From: Acetobacteraceae bacterium
GTDB lineage: Bacteria > Pseudomonadota > Alphaproteobacteria > Acetobacterales > Acetobacteraceae
NCBI GenBank assembly: GCA_022842185.1
Contig: JALHQB010000004.1
Location: 62,001 to 126,000, forward strand
DNA: 64,000 bases
Direction of reading: 5' to 3'
Part shown: positions 62,075 through 64,000 of the stretch, piece by piece
Layout of the letters: each line of letters opens with the position of its first letter
Position numbering within the stretch: the first letter of the stretch is position 1
The notes under the pieces: model-generated
Databases searched by the model: none
What the model saw: the letters and a program-made list of their open reading frames with translations, nothing else
Told to the model about the DNA's origin: nothing
Program-made: the position numbers and the translations under genes

Positions 62075-63019
62075 ATGATCGGGGTCGCCTTCCGCCGCCT
62101 GCTGAGTGCGATCCCAGTCCTTTTCATCGTCAGCCTGATCACCTTCGGGCTGATGCGGCTGATCCCCGGCGACCCGGCCGCGGCCATCGCCGGGTCGGGT
62201 GCCACGCCGGCCGAGATCGAGCGCCTGCGCCGCGACCTCAATCTCGACCAGCCGGTGCTGATGCAACTGGTCGATTACTATCAGGGGCTGGCACAGGGGA
62301 ATCTCGGGCGGTCGCTGCTGCTGGGCACCGGGGTGTTTGCCGCCACGATGGAACGCCTGCCGGTCACCATCGGCCTGTCGCTGTATGCGCTGGTGTTCAC
62401 GCTGCTGATCGGGCTGGCCAGCGGCATTATCGCCGCGCTGCGGCAGAACACATGGGCCGACCAGGCGGCGATGATGTTCGCCATGATCGGCATCTCGGTG
62501 CCGAACTTCTTCCTCGGCCTGCTGATGATCATCCTGTTCGCGGTGCATCTGGGGTGGCTGCCCTCCGGCGGCTATGTGCCGTTCAGCCAGGACCCGATGG
62601 GCTGGCTGCAGAGCCTGGCGATGCCGGCCTTTTCCTTGGCGCTGCTGCAGGCCGGTCTGCTCGCGCGCATCACGCGGTCATCGATGCTGGAAGTGCTGCG
62701 CCAGGACTATATCCGCACCGCCAAGGCCAAGGGCCTGTCGCAGCGCAAGGTGGTTTTGAAGCACGCGCTGTCCAACGCGCTGATCCCGATCGTCACTGTG
62801 GTGGGCATCATCGTCTCCCTGCTGATGTCCGGCGCGGTGGTGACGGAGGCGCTGTTCTCCATCCCCGGCATGGGCCAGTTGCTGACCCAGGCGGTGCTGT
62901 CGCGCGATTACCCGATGGTGCAGGGGGGGTTGCTGCTGGTGACGACCTTCCTGGTCATGGTGAACATCGCCGTCGATGTGCTCTACGCCGTGCTTGACCC
63001 GCGGGTGCGCTATGAGTGA
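62075..63019 (+). CDS. Peptide-type ABC transporter permease (DppB-like)
   Basis: 314 residues with six membrane helices. The N-terminal LLSAIPVLFIVSLITFGLMRLIPGDPA is the DppB/OppB opening. The cytosolic EAA loop reads DYIRTAKAKGLSQRKVVLKHALSNALIP, which docks the ATPase. The C-terminus ends DVLYAVLDPRVRYE. Overlaps the next permease by 8 bases. Confidence 0.95.
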   Translation: MIGVAFRRLLSAIPVLFIVSLITFGLMRLIPGDPAAAIAGSGATPAEIERLRRDLNLDQPVLMQLVDYYQGLAQGNLGRSLLLGTGVFAATMERLPVTIGLSLYALVFTLLIGLASGIIAALRQNTWADQAAMMFAMIGISVPNFFLGLLMIILFAVHLGWLPSGGYVPFSQDPMGWLQSLAMPAFSLALLQAGLLARITRSSMLEVLRQDYIRTAKAKGLSQRKVVLKHALSNALIPIVTVVGIIVSLLMSGAVVTEALFSIPGMGQLLTQAVLSRDYPMVQGGLLLVTTFLVMVNIAVDVLYAVLDPRVRYE

Positions 63020-63896
63020 CGCCACCGACGCCGAGGGCATCGCCTTCAAGCGCGAACACCCCGGCCGTGCCGCGCTGCGCCGGCTGTTCCGCCACAAACT
63101 GTTCGTGACCGGGCTGTTCCTGTTCGGCATCGTCGCCATCATCGCCGCCGCCGCGCCCTGGATCACCGATGTCGATCCGCAGCGCCTGTCGATGCGCAAC
63201 AAATTCCTGCCCCCCAGCGAGACCTGGATCTTCGGCACCGACAATTTCGGCCGGTCGCTGTGGTCGCGGGTGGTGTGGGGCGCGCAGCTGTCGATGATCA
63301 TCGGCGCATCGGTGGTGGCGCTGAATGCGGTGTTCGGCACGCTGATCGGCGCGGCGGCGGGGTATTTCCGCCGGCTGGACAACGCGCTGATGCGGGTGAA
63401 CGACGCGCTGATGGCTTTTCCCGCCATCCTGCTGGCCATCGCCGTCACGGCGGTGCTGGGGCCATCGACATTGAACGTCATCCTGGCCTTGTCGGTCGTC
63501 TATATCCCGCGCACGGCGCGCATCGTTCGGTCATCCGTGATCGTCCTGCGGGAAATGGAGTATGTTCAGGCCGCTGTGGCCGCCGGCGCGGGGCATTGGC
63601 GCATCCTGCGCCACCACATCCTGCCCAACGCCATGGCGCCGATGATCGTGCAACTGTCCTTCCTGTTCGCCTATGCGGTGCTGTCGGAAGCCACGCTGTC
63701 CTTCCTGGGTGTCGGCGCCGTGCCGCCCACCCCCACCTGGGGCAACATCATGGCCGAGGGCCGCGATTCCATGCGCGAGGCCCCCTGGATCATCACCATC
63801 CCCGGCGTGATGCTGATGATCACCGTGATGGGGCTGAACCTGCTGGGTGACGGGCTGCGCGACGTGCTCGACCCGCGTCTCAGGATTCAACAGTGA
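63012..63896 (+). CDS. Peptide-type ABC transporter permease (DppC-like)
   Basis: 294 residues from ATG 63012, inside the DppB-like stop region. The N-terminal OppC segment (ALRRLFRHKLFVTGLFLFGIVAII), GTDNFGRSLWSRVVWGAQLSM and the EAA loop EYVQAAVAAGAGHWRILRHHILPN are present, ending LRDVLDPRLR. Its stop overlaps the GTG start of the ATPase (GTGA). Confidence 0.95.
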   Translation: MSDATDAEGIAFKREHPGRAALRRLFRHKLFVTGLFLFGIVAIIAAAAPWITDVDPQRLSMRNKFLPPSETWIFGTDNFGRSLWSRVVWGAQLSMIIGASVVALNAVFGTLIGAAAGYFRRLDNALMRVNDALMAFPAILLAIAVTAVLGPSTLNVILALSVVYIPRTARIVRSSVIVLREMEYVQAAVAAGAGHWRILRHHILPNAMAPMIVQLSFLFAYAVLSEATLSFLGVGAVPPTPTWGNIMAEGRDSMREAPWIITIPGVMLMITVMGLNLLGDGLRDVLDPRLRIQQ

Positions 63897-64000
63897 GCCT
63901 TCTCGACGTTCGTGGCCTGACAACCGCCTTCATGACCGGCCGGGGCGAGGTGAACGCCATCGAGGATGTCTCCTTCTCGCTGAAGGAAGGCGAGATCCTC
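63893..64000 (+). CDS. Peptide-type ABC transporter ATPase (DppD-like), truncated by window edge
   Basis: Only the first 36 residues are in the window, from a GTG at 63893 coupled to the permease stop. LLDVRGLTTAF followed by AIEDVSFSLKEGEIL is the standard start of DppD/OppD ATPases just before Walker A. The rest lies beyond base 64000. Confidence 0.85.
   Translation, partial: MSLLDVRGLTTAFMTGRGEVNAIEDVSFSLKEGEIL

Noticed and set aside
1..64000. tRNA, rRNA, insertion sequences, integrases or prophage
   Set aside because: No cloverleaf-like stretch, transposase motif or integrase was recognised on either strand; reading by eye could still miss a single tRNA.

Overview
The window reads as chromosomal DNA of a GC-rich alphaproteobacterium, most likely an Acetobacteraceae member of the Roseomonas type. 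Grounds: GC content looks like roughly two thirds; hrcA and rph are divergent neighbours, a common alphaproteobacterial arrangement; there are three solitary tripartite-tricarboxylate (Bug-type) receptor genes; and many small catabolic operons each carry their own transport protein. This placement is inference. I see no tRNA, rRNA, CRISPR array, phage or insertion sequence.

Layout. 1-14 kb: amino-acid and amide catabolism (M81 peptidase, D-amino-acid dehydrogenase, class III aminotransferase, Bug receptor, hydantoinase A/B), then a four-gene minus-strand operon (TPP lyase, Zn-alcohol dehydrogenase, SDR, Bug receptor) facing a GntR regulator. 14.8-19.2 kb: flavin monooxygenase, SDR, CaiB CoA-transferase and an HMG-CoA-lyase-like enzyme. 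19.3-31 kb: polyprenol-type glycosyltransferase with a large membrane protein, DUF938 methyltransferase, GST, dienelactone hydrolase, two MFS exporters, transglutaminase-like protein, MetX-like hydrolase.

29.1-42.6 kb is the unusual part. A type I secretion ABC transporter with a protease-dead C39 domain and its HlyD adaptor are followed by a 1449-residue protein made almost entirely of 180 uninterrupted octapeptides (consensus x-L-T-T-T-Q-[IVLM]-x). Two SPINDLY/OGT-type (GT41) glycosyltransferases follow on the same strand, then a methyltransferase with an in-frame stop and a FkbM methyltransferase on the other strand. I propose that this is a self-contained system for making, glycosylating and exporting a threonine-rich repeat protein. 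The array has a second-order period of 24 octapeptides (576 bp), marked by Asp-bearing TTD units.

42.6-54.5 kb: isocitrate-lyase-family enzyme, MFS exporter, TPP enzyme, small secreted Pro/Thr-rich protein, stress-type SDR, ABC-F ATPase, a third Bug receptor, and a patatin-GntP permease pair. 54.5-64 kb: hrcA, rph, a second FkbM methyltransferase, class II aldolase, and a + strand run of a dimethylformamidase-like protein with a peptide-type ABC importer that leaves the window inside its ATPase gene.

Several convergent gene ends are closed by strong perfect hairpins. One 58-bp double-hairpin element occurs twice (26.6 and 54.5 kb), and a BIME-like inverted pair sits at 56.5 kb. Starts were chosen from ribosome-binding sites and family alignment, so many are shorter than the longest open frame.
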